Positions 14,937-24,482 of a stretch of 64,000 nt of DNA are shown in pieces. The position numbers and the translations under genes were made by a program. The notes under the pieces were generated by a model, which worked only from the letters and a program-made list of their open reading frames with translations, searched no databases and was not told where the DNA came from. Source of the DNA: CAZLBC01 sp964557575 (GTDB taxonomy: Bacteria > Planctomycetota > Phycisphaerae > SM23-33); contig CAZLBC010000009.1 in NCBI GenBank assembly GCA_964557575.1, positions 32,341 to 96,340 of the forward strand, given 5' to 3'. Positions within the stretch are counted from its first letter, which is position 1. Every line of letters starts with the position of its first letter.

Positions 14937-17495
14937 ATGAAAAACATTCAACTGTTCAACGTGGCCCCGACCATACCGGAAAAGCTGGCCTTTCTCCAGA
15001 CACTTTCCCGGAATCTCTGGTGGAGTTGGAACCCCAACGCCGCGGAATTGTTCCGCAGGATAGATCCCATCGGCTGGGAGGACTCCGGGCACAACCCCAT
15101 CAAGTTCCTTGCGACGATCACGCAGGAGGATATGAACGCGCTGGCGGACGACGAGGGATTCATGAATCATCTCGAAAGCGTTCGCATGGAGTATGAGAAG
15201 GAAGTCGCCGAGACGGCCCGCAACAACGAGAACTGCAGGGACAAGCGGTGTATCGCCTATTTTTCGCTGGAGTACGGTCTTCACGAGAGCCTGCGGATAT
15301 ACTCCGGGGGTCTGGGTGTGCTGGCGGGCGATCACCTCAAGTCGTCATCCGACATGAAGCTGCCCATGGTAGCGGTCGGCCTGTACTACGAGAAGGGATA
15401 CTTCGAGCAGCAGTTGGACAAAGACGGCTGGCAACAGGAGAGCAATCCTTCACTGGAACTCCACAACCTCCCGCTCCGGCGGTTGACCGACGAGCACAAC
15501 CAGCCCGTGGAGGTTGCCGTTCCGATGCCGGGTCACGTGCTCTATGCGAACATTTACCGCATCAACGTTGGTTCGGTTCCCCTCCTCCTGCTGGACACCA
15601 ACCTCCCGAAAAACCCGCCCGAACTGAGATCCATCACGTCGCGGTTGTACATCGGTGACCGGGCGATGCGGCTGCGGCAGGAACTGCTGCTCGGTATCGG
15701 GGGCGTGCGGGCGCTGGTCGCGATCGGGTATGAACCGGGTGTCTTTCACATAAACGAAGGCCACGCGGCCTTCATGAACCTCGCGCGGATCGAGTTCCTG
15801 GTCAAGCAGCGGGGACTCGGCAGCGAAGAGGCGATCGAGTTGCTGCGCAGGACGAACGTCTTTACCACCCACACCCCGGTGCCGGCGGGGAATGAAACGT
15901 TCGAGACCGATATGCTGCTGCCCTACCTTGAGGCGGTGGTCACCGACATGGACGCCGGCATCACGGCTGAAGATGTCATCGGCTGGGGGCTGTCGACATC
16001 GGCTGATGACGGCGAGGATTTCTGCATGACCGTCCTGGGGCTCCGGATGGCGAAGTATAACAACGGCGTCAGTGAACTCCACGGGGAGGTGGAGCGGGGT
16101 ATGTGGCAGCACCTCTGGCCGCATGTTCCCCGGGACGAAGTTCCCATCGGTCACATAACCAACGGCGTCCACGCCCCGTCGTGGGTGTCCGACGAGTTCG
16201 CGAATATTTTCGACCAGTACCTCGGCTCCACCTGGCGCTACAAGCCCGTGGAGGAGGAGGTGCTGAAGAAAATAGAAGATATACCCGACGAGGCCCTGTG
16301 GCGGGCCCACGAAGGCCTGCGGTCGAACCTCATTCGCAGTACGCGGCGGTGCATGGAACGGCAGTTGCGGGGGCGGAGCGCCACCAATACGGAAATGGCC
16401 CAGGCGAAGTCCGTGCTGAATCACGATGCGCTGACCATCGGGTTCGCCCGCCGGTTCGCGACCTACAAGCGTGCCGCCCTGTTGTTGCGGGAGGAAGAGC
16501 GGCTGGTGGAACTGTTGAAAGACGAGGACCGCCCCGTCCAGTTCATCTTCGCCGGCAAGGCGCATCCGGCGGACGAGGGCGGGAAAAACCTTATCAAGCA
16601 ACTGGTGCAGTTTTCGCGGCGGGCGGAGGCCAGGCACCACGTCATTTTCCTCGAGAACTACGATATCAGTATCGCGCGGCTGATGGTGCAGGGGGCGGAC
16701 GTCTGGCTGAACAACCCCCGCCGTCCCCATGAAGCAAGCGGCACCTCCGGGATGAAGGCCGCCATGAACGGCGTCCTGCACGCCAGTACGCTCGACGGCT
16801 GGTGGTGCGAGGCGTACCGGGAGGATGCGGGGTGGGCGATCGGCGACCAGCGGGAGTACGAGGACTGGGAATATCAGGATTCGGTCGAGGTCCAGGCGCT
16901 GTACAACCTGCTGGAGAACGAAATTGTCCCGTGTTTTTTTCAGCGGTCGGAAAACAATATTCCCGCCTCCTGGGTCGCCATGATGAAGCAGTCGATCCGT
17001 ATGGGGCTCGGGGACTATGCCAGCCACCGGATGGTCGACCGCTACCGGAAACGCTACTACGACCGGGCACTGGAGGCATACCGGGATCTCTCGGTTGACC
17101 AGGGGTCGCGGGCCGCCGCCGCCGTCGCGCGGCGCCGGCGATTGACGGAGTTGTGGCCCGGGATCAGCATCGGTATCCCCGAGGCCGACCGGAACATCGG
17201 CAACCTGCACGCCAACGAGACCTTTTCCGTGACCGCCGAGGTAAAACTCGGAAAACTCTCCCCCGACGACGTCGACGTCCAGGTGTACTACGGGCCCGTC
17301 GGGCCGAAGAACGAGATTATCGAGAGCCGCACGGTGAACATGGCCCCCGGGGAGCACGGGAAGGAAACCACCTGCGTGTACCGCGGCGAAGTCAGGTGTG
17401 AGCAACTGGGGCACTTCGGTTTTACCGCGCGGGTGGTTCCCCGGGACCCGGATATACGCACGGCCATCCCCGGTTTCATCAAGTGGTCGGAATAG
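14937..17495 (+). CDS. glgP: Glycogen/alpha-glucan phosphorylase (GT35, DUF3417 N-terminal form)
   Basis: The 852-aa enzyme removes glucose-1-phosphate from glucan ends. The N-terminal segment (about residues 10-100, starting LAFLQTLSRNLWWSWNP) is the DUF3417-type extension of the archaeal/actinobacterial phosphorylase branch. The catalytic core includes CIAYFSLEYGLHESLRIYSGGLGVLAGDH, HTPVPAGNETF, and the pyridoxal phosphate segment HEASGTSGMKAAMNG, with Lys607 as the Schiff-base residue. A C-terminal beta-rich tail (about 745-852) binds carbohydrate in this subfamily. It is followed 12 bp later by glycogen synthase, so synthesis and breakdown genes share one operon. Confidence 0.95.
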   Translation: MKNIQLFNVAPTIPEKLAFLQTLSRNLWWSWNPNAAELFRRIDPIGWEDSGHNPIKFLATITQEDMNALADDEGFMNHLESVRMEYEKEVAETARNNENCRDKRCIAYFSLEYGLHESLRIYSGGLGVLAGDHLKSSSDMKLPMVAVGLYYEKGYFEQQLDKDGWQQESNPSLELHNLPLRRLTDEHNQPVEVAVPMPGHVLYANIYRINVGSVPLLLLDTNLPKNPPELRSITSRLYIGDRAMRLRQELLLGIGGVRALVAIGYEPGVFHINEGHAAFMNLARIEFLVKQRGLGSEEAIELLRRTNVFTTHTPVPAGNETFETDMLLPYLEAVVTDMDAGITAEDVIGWGLSTSADDGEDFCMTVLGLRMAKYNNGVSELHGEVERGMWQHLWPHVPRDEVPIGHITNGVHAPSWVSDEFANIFDQYLGSTWRYKPVEEEVLKKIEDIPDEALWRAHEGLRSNLIRSTRRCMERQLRGRSATNTEMAQAKSVLNHDALTIGFARRFATYKRAALLLREEERLVELLKDEDRPVQFIFAGKAHPADEGGKNLIKQLVQFSRRAEARHHVIFLENYDISIARLMVQGADVWLNNPRRPHEASGTSGMKAAMNGVLHASTLDGWWCEAYREDAGWAIGDQREYEDWEYQDSVEVQALYNLLENEIVPCFFQRSENNIPASWVAMMKQSIRMGLGDYASHRMVDRYRKRYYDRALEAYRDLSVDQGSRAAAAVARRRRLTELWPGISIGIPEADRNIGNLHANETFSVTAEVKLGKLSPDDVDVQVYYGPVGPKNEIIESRTVNMAPGEHGKETTCVYRGEVRCEQLGHFGFTARVVPRDPDIRTAIPGFIKWSE

Positions 17496-17507
17496 AGGCG
17501 GTTTTTC

Positions 17508-19028
17508 ATGGCGCGACGAACGACACCGCGAATACTCATCATTACCCCCGAGATCACCTATCTCCCCGAGGGCATGGGCAATCTCGCCAACACGCTCTCG
17601 GCGAAGGCCGGCGGCCTGGCGGACGTGTCCTCGACGCTGGTCACCCGGCTCTACGAACTCGGGGCCGATATTCACGTGGCCCTGCCGCACTACCGGCGGC
17701 TGTTTGCCACGGACGTCAGGCAGCTTATGAGCCACGAATTGCGGATCTACAAGAACAAGCTGACCGAATCCCGGATTCACCTCGCCCAGGACCGCATATT
17801 CTATTACCGCGATACCGTGTACGATTACGGGGGCGACCGGGATGTGAAGTTCGCCCTCGCCTTTCAGCGGGAGGTGATCAACAACATCATTCCGCGGGTG
17901 AACCCCGATTTGGTGCACTGCAACGACTGGATGACCGGCCTGATTCCGGGCTTTGTTCGCGTGCTCGGCATTCCCTCGCTGTTTACCCTGCACAACATCC
18001 ACACCCAGCGGGTTTCCCTTGCCGCGGTGGAGGATGCGGGAGTGGACGCCGCCGAGTTCTGGCACAACCTCTATTTCCAGTATCCCCCCGGCAACTACGA
18101 GGAGACCCGTGAGGGCAACACGGTCGACATGCTGGTCAGCGGGATTTTTGCGGCCCACTATATCAACACGGTCAGCCCCACGTTTCTCGACGAAATTGTC
18201 GACGGGATACACGATTTCGTCGAGCCGCAAATCCGCGCCGAGCTCACGAACAAGAAACTGGCGGGGTGTTCGACCGGCATCCTTAACGCCCCCGATCCTT
18301 CCTACGACCCGTCGACGGATATCGCCCTGGCGGCCAACTACACGCACGACGATCCTCTCGCGGCCAAGCGGAAGAACAAGATGGTGCTGCAGGAAAAGAT
18401 GGGGCTGGTCGTCGATCCCGACGCCCCGCTTTTTTTCTGGCCGTCCCGGCTGGACCCGATGCAGAAGGGCTGTCAACTGCTGGCGGAGATCCTCTACGGG
18501 ATGGTGGCCGAGTATTGGGGCGAGCGGCTGCAGGTGGCCGTGGTCGCCAACGGATCGTTTCAAAACCACCTGCACGAGATTGTCGATTTTCACCGGCTCT
18601 ACGACCGGGTGGCCGTGTGCGGATTCGGCGAGCAGCTCTCGCGGCTTGGCTATGCCGGCGCGGATTTCGTGCTTATGCCGTCGCTCTTCGAGCCGTGCGG
18701 CCTGCCCCAGATGATCGGCTGCCGGTACGGCTCGCTCCCGATCGTCAATGATACCGGCGGTCTGCACGACACCGTTGAGCACATCGATCTCCGCAACGGT
18801 ACCGGCAACGGGTTTGTCTTCGGGGTCTACGATTCGGCGGGGTTGAAGTGGGCCGTGGACCGGGCGATGGATTTCTACAGCCTTGATTCCGAGACCCGGT
18901 CCGCGCATATCCGGCGGGTGATGAAGGACGCCCGCGAGCGATTCAATCATTCGGTCAGCGCGAAGCAGTACATCGATATCTACGAGAGAATGCTCAGGCG
19001 CCCCCTGGTGCAGTGGGACGGCGAATAA
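17508..19028 (+). CDS. glgA: Glycogen synthase (GT5)
   Basis: The 506-aa GT-B glycosyltransferase extends glucan chains from a nucleotide-sugar, usually ADP-glucose. The N-terminal glycine-rich sugar-nucleotide loop is AKAGGLADVSSTL (about residue 31), and VHCNDWMTGLIPGF lies in the first Rossmann half. The C-terminal half has FFWPSRLDPMQKG, FEPCGLPQMIGCRYGSLPIVNDTGGLHDTV, including the conserved acidic and Cys-Gly-Leu-Gln residues of GT5. The insert after KAGGLAD is longer than in E. coli. No glgC (ADP-glucose pyrophosphorylase) is in the window. The start follows AGAGGCGG. Confidence 0.94.
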   Translation: MARRTTPRILIITPEITYLPEGMGNLANTLSAKAGGLADVSSTLVTRLYELGADIHVALPHYRRLFATDVRQLMSHELRIYKNKLTESRIHLAQDRIFYYRDTVYDYGGDRDVKFALAFQREVINNIIPRVNPDLVHCNDWMTGLIPGFVRVLGIPSLFTLHNIHTQRVSLAAVEDAGVDAAEFWHNLYFQYPPGNYEETREGNTVDMLVSGIFAAHYINTVSPTFLDEIVDGIHDFVEPQIRAELTNKKLAGCSTGILNAPDPSYDPSTDIALAANYTHDDPLAAKRKNKMVLQEKMGLVVDPDAPLFFWPSRLDPMQKGCQLLAEILYGMVAEYWGERLQVAVVANGSFQNHLHEIVDFHRLYDRVAVCGFGEQLSRLGYAGADFVLMPSLFEPCGLPQMIGCRYGSLPIVNDTGGLHDTVEHIDLRNGTGNGFVFGVYDSAGLKWAVDRAMDFYSLDSETRSAHIRRVMKDARERFNHSVSAKQYIDIYERMLRRPLVQWDGE

Positions 19029-19077
19029 TCATGCCGAACGGGGACGGCGCGCCCGCATCGCCGACGAGGATGAGACC

Positions 19078-21084
19078 ATGACCACAGGCAAGGAATCAAA
19101 CCTGACAGCACGCCTCGACGAGGACCCGTACCTCGCGCCGTACCGGGACCGCATCAGGGCCCGCGCCGAACGAACACGGCAAACAGAGCGGCGGCTTACC
19201 GGCGGCGAATGCTCCCTGGATGACTTCGCCGCGGGCCACGAGTTTTTCGGGATGCACCGTGACGGCGACGGGTGGGTTTTTCGGGAGTGGGCTCCCAACG
19301 CCGAGGAGATATACCTGCTCGGCGATTTTTCGGGATGGGCCGAGAGAGACCATTTCGCGCTGTTTCGGCGCGAGCATCCGCCCGGCACCTGGGAGATCCG
19401 CGTGTCCGGCGAAACCCTCTCTCACGGCGACCTGTACCGGCTGAAGGTCTGCTGGCCCGGCGGCCGCGGCGACCGGATACCCTCCCACGCCCGGCGGGTG
19501 GTCCAGGACGCGGAGACCAAGATATACAACGCGCAGGTATGGTCGCCGCCCGAGACGTACGAGTGGAGATACCCGCGGCCCGCGCTCGAGGAGCCCCTGA
19601 TGATCTACGAGGCCCACGTCGGCCTCGCCACGGAGGAGGCCGCGCTCGGCACCTACGCGGCGTTCCGCCGGGAAATGCTGCCCCGCATCGAGCGGGCCGG
19701 GTACAACGTCGTCCAGCTCATGGCCGTCATGGAACACCCCTACTACGGCTCCTTCGGATACCACGTCTCGAACTTTTTCGCCGTCTCCTCGCGGTTCGGC
19801 ACCCCGGAGGAGTTCATGGCCCTGGTCGACGACGCCCACGGCCGGGGCCTGGCGGTGACCATCGATCTGGTCCATTCCCACTCGGTCTCCAACGAGGTCG
19901 AGGGGCTCGCCCGCTTCGACGGCACCCGCTGCCAGTACTTCCACGAGGGGGAGCGGGGCTACCACGAGGTCTGGGATTCGCTCTGTTTCGACTACGCGAA
20001 GCCCGCGGTCCTGCACTTTCTGCTCTCGAACTGCCGGTTCTGGCTTGACGCCTACAACCTCGACGGTTTCCGCTTCGACGGCATCACCAGCATGTCCTAT
20101 CGGCACCACGGCCTCGGGGTCGCCTTTACTTCCTACGACGACTATTTCAATGAGACCGTCGACGAAGACGCCCTGGTCTACCTGGCACTGGCGAACGCGC
20201 TGATTCACCGGGTCAATCCCGGCGCGATCACGATAGCCGAGGATGTCAGCGGGATGCCGGGTATCGCGGCGCCGCTCGCGGAGGACGGTATCGGTTTTGA
20301 CTACCGGCTGGCAATGGGCATACCCGATTGCTGGTTCGATCTCCTGGAGAATGTCCGGGACGAGGACTGGAACATCGACCACCTCTGGCGGGAGCTGCTG
20401 AATCGCCGGGCCGACGAGCGGACGGTGTCGTACGTCGAATCGCACGACCAGGCGATCGTGGGCGGCATGACCTTCATCTTTAAGTGCGGCGACGCCGAGA
20501 TGTACGAGCGTATGCGAACCGGGGACACCGGCCCCGTCATCGACCGCGCGGTCGCCCTCCACAAGATCGCCCGTCTGCTGACCGCCGCCACGGCATCCGG
20601 GGGCTACATGACATTCATCGGCAACGAGTTCGGCCATCCCGAGTGGGTCGATTTTCCCCGGGAAGGAAACAACTGGTCGCACCACTACGCCCGCCGCCAG
20701 TGGCGTCTCCGCGACAACGAGGCCCTGAAGTATCACGGCCTCGCGGAGTTCGACCGGGTAATGGTCGCGGTTATCCGGTCATCGGGAATGTTCGCCTTTC
20801 ACCCCGAGCCGGTCCGGATCCACAACGACGACAAGGTGATCGCCTTTGTCCGCGGGAATATGCTCGTCGCCGTCAACCTCCACCCGGAGAACTCCTACAC
20901 GGATTACCGGATTCCGGTCCCGGCGGGCAAGTACATTCTGCTCTTCGATTCCGACGAGGAGCGCTTTGCCGGCCACGGCCGCATCGCCCCCGGCCAGGAG
21001 TTTTTCACCGCCCCGGAGGGCGGGGACGCGCTGACCGCGTACCTGCCGTCCCGTTCGGCGATGGTGCTCAGGCGGGAGGATTGA
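19078..21084 (+). CDS. glgB: 1,4-alpha-glucan branching enzyme (GH13_8, eukaryote-like type)
   Basis: The 668-aa protein has a CBM48 domain (about 55-160, FFGMHRDGDGWVFREWAPNA then LLGDFSGW) and a GH13 barrel. Regions seen are VTIDLVHSH, DGFRFDGITSMSYRHHG (nucleophile Asp), ITIAEDVSGMPG (acid-base Glu) and VESHDQAIVGG. The RFDGxTSMxYxHHG form is characteristic of the GH13_8 branch that includes eukaryotic GBE1, rather than the GH13_9 enzyme of most bacteria. It introduces alpha-1,6 branches. The ATG follows GAGGATGAGACC. Two bases separate its stop from the esterase start. Confidence 0.95.
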   Translation: MTTGKESNLTARLDEDPYLAPYRDRIRARAERTRQTERRLTGGECSLDDFAAGHEFFGMHRDGDGWVFREWAPNAEEIYLLGDFSGWAERDHFALFRREHPPGTWEIRVSGETLSHGDLYRLKVCWPGGRGDRIPSHARRVVQDAETKIYNAQVWSPPETYEWRYPRPALEEPLMIYEAHVGLATEEAALGTYAAFRREMLPRIERAGYNVVQLMAVMEHPYYGSFGYHVSNFFAVSSRFGTPEEFMALVDDAHGRGLAVTIDLVHSHSVSNEVEGLARFDGTRCQYFHEGERGYHEVWDSLCFDYAKPAVLHFLLSNCRFWLDAYNLDGFRFDGITSMSYRHHGLGVAFTSYDDYFNETVDEDALVYLALANALIHRVNPGAITIAEDVSGMPGIAAPLAEDGIGFDYRLAMGIPDCWFDLLENVRDEDWNIDHLWRELLNRRADERTVSYVESHDQAIVGGMTFIFKCGDAEMYERMRTGDTGPVIDRAVALHKIARLLTAATASGGYMTFIGNEFGHPEWVDFPREGNNWSHHYARRQWRLRDNEALKYHGLAEFDRVMVAVIRSSGMFAFHPEPVRIHNDDKVIAFVRGNMLVAVNLHPENSYTDYRIPVPAGKYILLFDSDEERFAGHGRIAPGQEFFTAPEGGDALTAYLPSRSAMVLRRED

Positions 21085-21086
21085 TC

Positions 21087-21848
21087 ATGTCACTGGAGAC
21101 GATCGCATTTCAATCGACGATACTCGAGACCACGGTTCGCCTGAACGTGTGCGTCCCCGACGCGGACGATGGCCCCTGTCCGGCGGTCTACTGCTACCAC
21201 GGCCTGGGTGACACCTGCGAGACGTTCGCGGCCCGGTCGGGCATCAAGGAGTTGTCCGACCGGCTGGGCCTGGTGGCGGTCATGCCGGACGCGGGCCGCT
21301 CCTGGCACGTCAACGACACCCGCCCCGGCGGGGCGGCCTGGGAGGATTACTTGGCGGGCGAGCTGGTCGATTACGTCGACGAGCATTTTCCGGTCCGCCC
21401 GGACCGGAAGGGCAGGGGGCTGGCGGGTTTCAGTATGGGCGGCTACGGCGCCCTGCTCTACGCGTTCCGTCACCCGGAACGGTTCGGCGCGGTCGCGTCC
21501 CTGGCGGCGTCGGTATCCTTCGGGCACGCGCTGCGCCCCGACCGGCCGGAACGCAGCGCATTCATGATGGCGGTCGCCCCGCCGGGCGGGGATTGTGATC
21601 TCTGGGTGCTGGCCGAGCGCCTGTCAGACGGGGAGGAGCGGCCGGCGATCAGGATGGAGGTCGGCGACAGCGATCACCTCCTGGAGCACAACCGGCGATT
21701 CCACGCCCGGCTGGAGGAGGTGGAGATCGCGCACGAATACGAGGAGGTGCCCGGGTCGCACGGCTGGGAATACGTCGACCGCCGCCTGCCGGTCGCGCTG
21801 GCGTTCCTTGCCGGGACGCTGGGGGCAGGGGATAACGTTCAGGCGTAA
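21087..21848 (+). CDS. Esterase family protein (PF00756-type alpha/beta hydrolase)
   Basis: ATG 21087 follows GGGAGGA, 2 bp after the glgB stop, so it is translated as the last gene of the glycogen operon. The 253-aa protein has an alpha/beta-hydrolase core: AVYCYHGLGD oxyanion region (about 30-38), the nucleophile elbow GFSMGGYGA (Ser near residue 115), an acid candidate in VGDSDHLLEHNRRFH, and the catalytic His in PGSHGWEYVDRRL. This is the esterase D / S-formylglutathione hydrolase / mycolyltransferase-like fold. The natural ester is unknown; the operon suggests a glucan or trehalose ester, but that is inference. Confidence 0.82.
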   Translation: MSLETIAFQSTILETTVRLNVCVPDADDGPCPAVYCYHGLGDTCETFAARSGIKELSDRLGLVAVMPDAGRSWHVNDTRPGGAAWEDYLAGELVDYVDEHFPVRPDRKGRGLAGFSMGGYGALLYAFRHPERFGAVASLAASVSFGHALRPDRPERSAFMMAVAPPGGDCDLWVLAERLSDGEERPAIRMEVGDSDHLLEHNRRFHARLEEVEIAHEYEEVPGSHGWEYVDRRLPVALAFLAGTLGAGDNVQA

Positions 21849-21855
21849 GGCTTGG

Positions 21856-22833
21856 TTACCGGATCTTCTTCGAATAGAAAACACCGATGACACGGGTTTG
21901 CTTTCCCTTCAGTGTCGGAAAACGGCCGCCCGGATTCCCGTCGTGGTCTTTCATATTGCACGTCATGACGTATCGCTTAAGTTCGGGAATATACCCGATG
22001 TCCGGGTCCTGGATCCGGTAGTTGTCCCAGTCGTCGACCTCGTCCGATCGCGGCGTGAGCGCCTTGCCCAGGTACGTGAAGGTGTCATCGATGTTTTTCG
22101 CCCGCCACGCTATGACCTTGTACGGGCTGCCCTTCGATTCGCGGTCGCAGAAGATGTAATAGTGACCCTCGATCCTGGCGATTGTCGGATCACCCACGCC
22201 GTACGTGTGTCCGCCGTCGGGGTTGGGATCGACCGCCTTGGCGTTGACAAGCGTCCAGTCCCCGACCCCGGTGGGAGACGTAAAATGCGCGAGGCTGGTT
22301 CCGTCGGGCCCGTGGGGAAAGTGGCCGTGTTCGCCGAACAGGTGGAAGACTCCGTCCTCGTAATACACGCCGACGTCATCGCACTGCTTGCGCGGAAACG
22401 AGCCGGCCACCTGCCAATTGCCGCCGGCTTCCTCCAGCGGGCCTCGATGGGTGTACACCCTGCCCGCCTCGTACACGTAGTAGGTGCCGTCGACTTTTAC
22501 CCCGTCATCGTACTCGTAATGGTTGCCGATCCTGTAGCGATCCGACACGAGTTCCCAGTCCGCGCTGTTCCAGGAGAACGTCTTCGTCCTCCAGAGATGC
22601 GCAGCCTTCGGCGTGTGACTGATGATCAGGTGACAGGGGTATTCCAGGTCCGGTTCGACGAAGAGGATGGAGTCGTGGTTGTTGCCTTTCGTCGTGACGA
22701 AAACAGGATTATCGACGGGACGGTACCATTCGGTCCAGGGGTCCGGGGTTTTCGGTGCTTCGCCGCCGTGAGACAGGCTGATCGACGTCACCACAGTGCA
22801 TAGAAATGCTGCGTTGGTAATACTTCGCGACAT
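21856..22833 (-). CDS. Exported five-bladed beta-propeller protein (GH43/GH32-like fold)
   Basis: The 325-aa product carries a signal peptide (about 1-23, cleaved before GEAPKTPDPW). Repeating propeller blades are visible as WTEWYRPVDNPVF, DSILFVEPDLEYPCHLIISH, YEYDDGVKVDGTYYVYEAG, KQCDDVGVYYEDGVFHLFGEHG, TYGVGDPTIARIEGHYYIFC and NYRIQDPDIGYIPELKRYVM. The blade-internal Asp residues and the DDxGVYYEDG style resemble glycoside hydrolases of clans F and J, but the triad cannot be assigned. It is 78 bp downstream of the Tat oxidoreductase on the same strand. Exact substrate is unknown. Confidence 0.7.
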   Translation of the reverse strand: MSRSITNAAFLCTVVTSISLSHGGEAPKTPDPWTEWYRPVDNPVFVTTKGNNHDSILFVEPDLEYPCHLIISHTPKAAHLWRTKTFSWNSADWELVSDRYRIGNHYEYDDGVKVDGTYYVYEAGRVYTHRGPLEEAGGNWQVAGSFPRKQCDDVGVYYEDGVFHLFGEHGHFPHGPDGTSLAHFTSPTGVGDWTLVNAKAVDPNPDGGHTYGVGDPTIARIEGHYYIFCDRESKGSPYKVIAWRAKNIDDTFTYLGKALTPRSDEVDDWDNYRIQDPDIGYIPELKRYVMTCNMKDHDGNPGGRFPTLKGKQTRVIGVFYSKKIR

Positions 22834-22911
22834 GTTGTTTTCCTTTCAAACGTATCCATCAGCGGCGGCGCTGATAGTGGTTTTGATATTGAAGGTGCCC
22901 GTGAACACCCG

Positions 22912-24255
22912 TCAGATGATCACGGCGCCGCGTTTCGCGAGCTGTTCGCGCACGGCATCGGCCGGAACGTCCCGCACGGTTTTTCCGCCGGACGCCGCGA
23001 GGGAAGCGGTCACGCCGGCCGCTTCGCCCGTCTGGTTCAGGTTCACCATCACCCGGATGCCGCCGAACGCGCCGCGGTCGGTCGAGATCGCGCGGCCGGC
23101 CAGCACGATGTTGGGTGTCTTGTCGCTGACCATGGTCGAGAGCGGGATCTGGTAGAAATCGCCCTGTGGCCGCCTGAACTTGAACCGCCCGGACTTTGGA
23201 TCGTGCACGTCGATCGGGTAGGTTCCGTTGGCGATCGCGTCCGGGAACCGCCGGCACTGCAGCACGTCTTTTTCGGTCAATCGGTACTGTGCCGCGAACG
23301 ACCGTGTCTCGCGGATCCCGATGGTAGCCGCCAGGTCCAGCAGGCAGGGCGTGCTGCGGGAGCCGCCGTACTTCCGCGCGATATTCATGTAGGCGCGAAT
23401 CTGGCGGCGCCCCTCGATCTCCGCGGCGGTCAACCGGCCGGCATCGGTCGCGACCGTGTCGAACACGTGCGTGTAGGCGCACATATCCGCGCCGGGCGAG
23501 CCGGGGACCGGCGCCCCCCAGCCGTGGTCTTTCGCCAAGCCGAATTCCTCGCGGTGCTTGTCGATCAGCGAGAGCATGCGGCGGGGCAGGCCGGCAATCT
23601 TCGCGCAGGTTGTCGGCGGCTGAAGCCCGTCTCGTATCTCGAAGGGAAGGCCGGCGTCCCGGGCGAGGTCCCCGTCCCCGGTGGCGTCGACGAAGACCGT
23701 TGCGCGTATCGCGCCGCGCCCGTTCTTGTTCTCGACGAACACGGCCCGCACCCGGTCGCCGTCCATCAGCGGCGCCGCGTAGAAGGTGTGGAGGTAGGGC
23801 GTGATGGTGTGTTCGACGACGAGCCGGTCCAGTTCCACCTTGAGTTCTTCCGTGTTGAGCGTGTAGCTCTTCCCGCGCCTTCCCGCGGCGCCGATTTGTT
23901 CGAGGTTCTCGATCATCCGACGGGTCAGCCCGCCGATGATCTGCTTCTTTCCGCTGTTGCTCACCAGCTTGTGCCAGATGTTGACCAGTCCCGCGGTAGC
24001 CACACCGCCGAAGGTGTTCTGCTTTTCGACCAGGGCGACGGTGGCGCCGAGCTGCGCCGCGCGGACGGCGGCGAATACGCCGGTACAACTGCCCCCCAGT
24101 ACGCACACGTCGCAGGTCTGTATGACCGGCGTGCTGCGCGGTTTTTCGGTAATGGTGTCTGCAGCAGGCGCGTGCCTGCCGGTCTTCTTCTCGCCGGCCG
24201 TTACGGCGCCCGCAACGGCCGCGGCGCCGGCGCCCAGTATGGTTCTTCGTTTCAT
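22912..24255 (-). CDS. Tat-exported FAD-dependent oxidoreductase (PF12831-type)
   Basis: The 447-aa protein begins MKRRTILGAGAAAVAGAVTAG, a Tat-like twin-arginine signal. An FAD-binding Rossmann motif follows at about 48-78: CDVCVLGGSCTGVFAAVRAA, then VALVEKQNTFGGVATAG. Later segments VFVDATGDGDLARDAGLPFE (about 190) and the C-terminal PNIVLAGRAISTDRGAFGGIRVMVNLNQTGEAAGVTAS are the second FAD contact. This family is abundant in planctomycetes and is linked to polysaccharide-related oxidation, but the substrate is not known. Folded export with cofactor fits the Tat signal. Confidence 0.85.
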   Translation of the reverse strand: MKRRTILGAGAAAVAGAVTAGEKKTGRHAPAADTITEKPRSTPVIQTCDVCVLGGSCTGVFAAVRAAQLGATVALVEKQNTFGGVATAGLVNIWHKLVSNSGKKQIIGGLTRRMIENLEQIGAAGRRGKSYTLNTEELKVELDRLVVEHTITPYLHTFYAAPLMDGDRVRAVFVENKNGRGAIRATVFVDATGDGDLARDAGLPFEIRDGLQPPTTCAKIAGLPRRMLSLIDKHREEFGLAKDHGWGAPVPGSPGADMCAYTHVFDTVATDAGRLTAAEIEGRRQIRAYMNIARKYGGSRSTPCLLDLAATIGIRETRSFAAQYRLTEKDVLQCRRFPDAIANGTYPIDVHDPKSGRFKFRRPQGDFYQIPLSTMVSDKTPNIVLAGRAISTDRGAFGGIRVMVNLNQTGEAAGVTASLAASGGKTVRDVPADAVREQLAKRGAVII

Positions 24256-24482
24256 CAGGTACCTTCCTTTTTTCGTACTCTTTTTTTCAGCGTATCGCCG
24301 GCAGATATCGCCCTGCGTTGTGGTTTTTGCGCTGTCATGCGATCCCGGCGTCAGGCGTTTCTGTTTTCGAATACCTGCAGGTAGAAACAGTCACCGCCGT
24401 GTAATACGCTGCGGGTTACGGGGGCATCCTATTGTACGGTCAATACTGCCGATATGGAAGATCTACGAAACGGTTGCACGAG

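Noticed and set aside
15450..18950. 1166-codon minus-strand open frame
   Set aside because: Antisense to glgP and glgA, which have full catalytic motifs; the translated sequence has no recognisable family.
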